Notes under the pieces: generated by a model | What the model was told of the DNA's origin: nothing | Database searches by the model: none | Seen by the model: the letters and a program-made list of their open reading frames with translations, nothing else | Made by a program: the position numbers and the translations under genes | DNA from: Bacteroidales bacterium | GTDB taxonomy: Bacteria; Bacteroidota; Bacteroidia; Bacteroidales; UBA932 | Assembly: GCA_017935505.1 (NCBI GenBank) | Contig: JAGBHM010000035.1 | Location: forward strand, 1-44,169 | Length of the DNA stretch: 44,169 bases | Direction: 5' to 3' | Shown: positions 41,834-44,169 of the stretch, in pieces | How the letters are laid out: each line of letters starts with the position of its first letter | Numbering within the stretch: the stretch's first letter is position 1

Positions 41834-43991
41834 AATAAGAAGATATTTTCGTCCCCAAAATCAGTATAATGAGTGCGTTACAGAGCCAGAATCTGTAGAG
41901 GCCTGCACCTTGAATAGGGCCCTTTCGGAATATCCTGAGTGTGAAATGGCATACCGCACAAATGATGTGTTGTCTGAAATTATTCTCAGAACCGACAGAC
42001 TGATGGAAGAGAAGAGGCTCTATCTGAATCATGACATCACATTGGATATGGTGGCAAAGGAGGTGTGGAGCAACAGGACATATCTGTCGAGGGCAATCTC
42101 CACAAAGAAGCAGCAGACCTTCAGGCAGTATGTAAATGATTGCAGACTGGCCTATGCGGCAGAGGTATTGTATGATAAAGGATATGATATCCAAGATATT
42201 GCAATAGCAAGTGGCTTCAAGAGTGCAAGAATGTTCTGTAATGCTTTGCAACAGAGCAGCCTGTCGGCATTGGATTCTCTAAAAAAACGCTATCTTTACA
42301 AAAAGTTTAAAGATATGGCAGACGAAAAGATAATATTCTCGATGAATGGCGTCGGCAAGATATTGCCGTCGAACAATAAAGTGATTCTAAAAGATATCTA
42401 CCTATCATTCTTTTATGGTGCAAAGATTGGTATTATAGGTTTGAACGGATCGGGTAAGTCTACCCTTATGAAGATCATTGCAGGCATAGAGAAATCATAT
42501 CAGGGAGAGGTTGTATTTGCTCCTGGATATAGTGTTGGATATTTGGAGCAGGAACCTCAGCTTGATGATACAAAAACTGTAAAAGAGGTTGTGGAAGAGG
42601 GAGTTCAGGAGGTTGTAGACCTTATGAAAGAGTATGAGGCTGTGAATATGAAGTTCATGGAGCCTATGAGTGATGATGAGATGGCAAAACTCATTGAATA
42701 TCAAGGTGAACTTACAGAAAAGATAGAGCAGGCAAACGGATGGGAGTTGGATGCCAAACTTGAGCGTGCAATGGATGCCCTCATGTGCCCTGAGCCTGAT
42801 GCACTTGTGAAGAATTTGAGTGGAGGTGAGCGCCGTAGGGTTGCATTGTGCCGTCTGCTTTTGCAGGAGCCGGATGTACTTTTGCTTGATGAGCCTACCA
42901 ACCACCTTGATACCGAGAGTATCCAATGGCTTGAGGCCCATCTGCAACAATATAAAGGTACTGTAATTGCAGTTACCCATGACCGTTATTTCCTTGATAA
43001 TGTGGCAGGTTGGATTCTTGAGCTCGATAGGGGTGAGGGTATTCCATGGAAAGGAAACTACTCTTCATGGCTCGACCAGAAGGCAAAACGCCTCGAGATG
43101 GAGGAGAAGCAGGAGAGCAAACGCCGTAAAACTCTGGAGCGTGAGCTTGAGTGGGTGAGAATGGCTCCTAAAGCACGTCATGCAAAATCAAAAGCACGTC
43201 TCTCTGCATATGAGAAGATGATGAATGAGGACAGAAAGCAGAAAGAGGAGAAACTTGAAATATTTATCCCTAACGGACCACGTTTGGGAACCAATGTAAT
43301 TGAGGCTACAGATGTTACAAAGGCTTTTGGCGACAAAGTGCTATACGAAGGTCTGAACTTCAAATTGCCGCCTGCAGGCATAGTTGGTGTAATCGGACCT
43401 AATGGTGCCGGTAAAACCACACTCTTCCGCCTGATAATGGGATACGACAAACCTGATAAAGGAACATTTACAATAGGTGAGACTGTAAAAGTTGCATATA
43501 TCGACCAGCAACACAAACAAATTGATCCGGAAAAGACAGTATACCAGACAATTGCCGACAACTCTGAATTTGTTAAATTGGGCAATAAAGAGGTAAATGC
43601 AAGGGCATATGTATCACGTTTCAACTTCTCGGGAGCCGATCAGGAGAAAAAATGCGGAGTGTTGAGCGGTGGTGAAAGAAACCGTCTCCACTTGGCACTA
43701 ACCTTAAAAGAAGAGGCGAATGTACTCTTGCTCGATGAGCCTACCAACGACGTTGACGTAAATACAATCCGAGCACTGGAGGAGGGTCTGGAGAACTTTG
43801 CCGGATGCGCAGTTGTAATCTCCCACGACCGCTGGTTCCTCGACAGAATCTGTACACATATTCTGGCATTTGAGGGCGACTCAAAAGTATACTTCTACGA
43901 AGGAACCTACTCAGAATATGAAGAGAACAAAAAGATGCGTCTTGGAAATGTAGAACCTAAACGTTTCAAATACAAGAAATTGATGGAGTAA
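41799..43991 (+). CDS. Continuous frame: AraC-type HTH region (1-172) joined to ABC-F factor EttA (173-730)
   Basis: The first 172 residues are a soluble AraC-like module: LRTDRLMEEKRLYLNHDITLDMVAKEVWSNRTYLSRAIST, then FRQYVNDCRLAYAAEVLYDKGYDIQDIAIASGFKSARMFCNALQQ. It resembles the HTH of the upstream membrane regulator but has no sensor part. No stop codon separates it from EttA, whose own normal start is Met173 (ATG 42315). The junction contains an A7 tract (42281-42287) read as A AAA AAA. One extra A, or a -1 slip, would end the HTH protein at TAA 42308-42310, just before ettA. Thus this may be a true fusion, a slippage-controlled pair, or two genes joined by a one-base homopolymer loss. 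Confidence 0.6.
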   Translation: MSMLQWRTISDKIRRYFRPQNQYNECVTEPESVEACTLNRALSEYPECEMAYRTNDVLSEIILRTDRLMEEKRLYLNHDITLDMVAKEVWSNRTYLSRAISTKKQQTFRQYVNDCRLAYAAEVLYDKGYDIQDIAIASGFKSARMFCNALQQSSLSALDSLKKRYLYKKFKDMADEKIIFSMNGVGKILPSNNKVILKDIYLSFFYGAKIGIIGLNGSGKSTLMKIIAGIEKSYQGEVVFAPGYSVGYLEQEPQLDDTKTVKEVVEEGVQEVVDLMKEYEAVNMKFMEPMSDDEMAKLIEYQGELTEKIEQANGWELDAKLERAMDALMCPEPDALVKNLSGGERRRVALCRLLLQEPDVLLLDEPTNHLDTESIQWLEAHLQQYKGTVIAVTHDRYFLDNVAGWILELDRGEGIPWKGNYSSWLDQKAKRLEMEEKQESKRRKTLERELEWVRMAPKARHAKSKARLSAYEKMMNEDRKQKEEKLEIFIPNGPRLGTNVIEATDVTKAFGDKVLYEGLNFKLPPAGIVGVIGPNGAGKTTLFRLIMGYDKPDKGTFTIGETVKVAYIDQQHKQIDPEKTVYQTIADNSEFVKLGNKEVNARAYVSRFNFSGADQEKKCGVLSGGERNRLHLALTLKEEANVLLLDEPTNDVDVNTIRALEEGLENFAGCAVVISHDRWFLDRICTHILAFEGDSKVYFYEGTYSEYEENKKMRLGNVEPKRFKYKKLME
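42291..42298 (+). promoter_or_regulatory. Possible internal -7 element (TATCTTTA) for ettA
   Basis: One mismatch from TAnnTTTG, 16 bases before the ettA ATG, in an AT-rich stretch that looks intergenic although it is in open frame. It supports separate expression of ettA. Confidence 0.35.
42315..43991 (+). CDS. ettA: Energy-dependent translational throttle protein EttA (ABC-F)
   Basis: A 558-residue ABC-F ATPase that binds the ribosomal E site and gates the first elongation steps according to ATP/ADP ratio. From ATG 42315 the start MADEKIIFSMNGVGKI is the standard EttA N-terminus. NBD1: Walker A GLNGSGKST (42-50), signature LSGGERRRVAL, Walker B LLLDEPTNHLD. The inter-domain arm (EWVRMAPKARHAKSKARLSAYEKM) is that of EttA. 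NBD2: GPNGAGKTT, LSGGERNRLHL, LLLDEPTNDVD. Length equals that of other EttA proteins, so this start alone gives a complete protein. The upstream in-frame HTH region is discussed in the fused entry. Confidence 0.93.
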   Translation: MADEKIIFSMNGVGKILPSNNKVILKDIYLSFFYGAKIGIIGLNGSGKSTLMKIIAGIEKSYQGEVVFAPGYSVGYLEQEPQLDDTKTVKEVVEEGVQEVVDLMKEYEAVNMKFMEPMSDDEMAKLIEYQGELTEKIEQANGWELDAKLERAMDALMCPEPDALVKNLSGGERRRVALCRLLLQEPDVLLLDEPTNHLDTESIQWLEAHLQQYKGTVIAVTHDRYFLDNVAGWILELDRGEGIPWKGNYSSWLDQKAKRLEMEEKQESKRRKTLERELEWVRMAPKARHAKSKARLSAYEKMMNEDRKQKEEKLEIFIPNGPRLGTNVIEATDVTKAFGDKVLYEGLNFKLPPAGIVGVIGPNGAGKTTLFRLIMGYDKPDKGTFTIGETVKVAYIDQQHKQIDPEKTVYQTIADNSEFVKLGNKEVNARAYVSRFNFSGADQEKKCGVLSGGERNRLHLALTLKEEANVLLLDEPTNDVDVNTIRALEEGLENFAGCAVVISHDRWFLDRICTHILAFEGDSKVYFYEGTYSEYEENKKMRLGNVEPKRFKYKKLME

Positions 43992-44033
43992 TAGATAAAG
44001 CAGTCTAAATAAAGAAGAGCATCGGGATTGACA

Positions 44034-44074
44034 TGAACCCCGAAAGTTAGACAAAAAACTTTCGGGGTTTTGTT
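44034..44074 (+). mobile_element. Probable left end of an insertion sequence with a terminal hairpin
   Basis: Starting near TGAACCCCGAAAG, a perfect 13-bp inverted repeat AACCCCGAAAGTT (44036-44048) / AACTTTCGGGGTT (44057-44069) with loop AGACAAAA is followed by TTTG. It can act as a terminator for ettA and as a hairpin preventing read-through into the transposase frame that begins at 44075. The CGAAAGTTAGAC end resembles termini of IS3/IS150-type elements. The other end is outside the window. Confidence 0.5.
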
Positions 44075-44169
44075 ATGTCTAAAAAAAGAAAGAGACATGG
44101 CTATGCAGAACGATTGAAGTATATGCATATGCTTGAGAATGGATATACCATTGCATACATTAACCGTAA
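44075..44169 (+). CDS. N-terminus of a probable IS3-type transposase OrfA (HTH), cut by the window end
   Basis: The frame ATG TCT AAA AAA AGA... encodes MSKKRKRHGYAERLKYMHML followed by ENGYTIAYINR and runs off the window edge after 31 codons. A basic start followed by a helix with the LKYMHMLENGYTI pattern is typical of the HTH of IS3-family OrfA proteins. It lies immediately inside the hairpin that marks the putative IS end. Whether the element is complete cannot be judged. Confidence 0.5.
   Translation, partial: MSKKRKRHGYAERLKYMHMLENGYTIAYINR

Noticed and set aside
1..44169. CRISPR array, tRNA or rRNA genes, restriction or toxin-antitoxin genes
   Set aside because: No regularly spaced repeats, cloverleaf-like segments, rRNA stretches or recognised defence domains were found in the coding or intergenic parts.

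Overview
This window reads as chromosomal DNA of a member of the order Bacteroidales (phylum Bacteroidota). The evidence is a SusC/SusD outer-membrane uptake pair, many lipoproteins with Bacteroidota-type signal peptides, TAnnTTTG -7 promoter elements in front of most transcription units, few strong Shine-Dalgarno sequences, and families typical of the order (HU-CCDC81, PepSY-like lipoprotein, FISUMP domain, Bacteroidota-type TonB C-terminal domain). I cannot name the genus. Coding density is high and no gene-free stretch exceeds 150 bases. I saw no rRNA, tRNA or CRISPR array.

Layout. 1-5230: 3' end of a SusC-like TonB-dependent transporter and a long SusD-like lipoprotein, closed by a terminator. 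5231-7800: an OmpR-type response regulator and histidine kinase with overlapping genes, then a PepSY-like lipoprotein; the same 11-bp-phased direct repeat precedes the regulator gene and the lipoprotein gene. 7848-14168: a membrane-anchored HU-like protein, DNA primase, MetRS and TrpRS, ending in a terminator shared with the convergent recA. 14229-22177: recA facing away from rlmN, then a patatin/Omp85 protein, recX, prfB with its programmed +1 frameshift, and class I fumarase. 22205-24991 (minus strand): apbE and a Tat-exported D-aminoacylase-like amidohydrolase. 25124-28168: a FISUMP lipoprotein, LemA and two TPM-domain proteins. 28184-31833 (minus strand): phoH, capA-like and DUF389 genes. 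31939-38680: a SPOR lipoprotein, gcvT, a PAS protein, a VOC protein, an M28 peptidase carrying a TonB C-terminal domain, and leuS. 38692-40574: two tandem YitT-family membrane proteins. 40694-43991: a membrane-bound AraC-type regulator, then a second AraC-type HTH read in frame into the ABC-F translation factor EttA. 44034-44169: the start of what looks like an insertion sequence, cut by the window edge.

Most of the window is housekeeping: replication and repair (dnaG, recA, recX), translation (metG, trpS, leuS, rlmN, prfB, ettA), central metabolism (fumarase, gcvT), and envelope functions. The points most worth a second look are the AraC-EttA in-frame joining at an A7 tract, the shared tandem operator of the two-component system and its lipoprotein, the M28-TonB fusion, the apbE/D-aminoacylase pairing, and the membrane-tethered HU protein that lacks the usual SPOR domain. 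I found no clearly new defence or mobile system.
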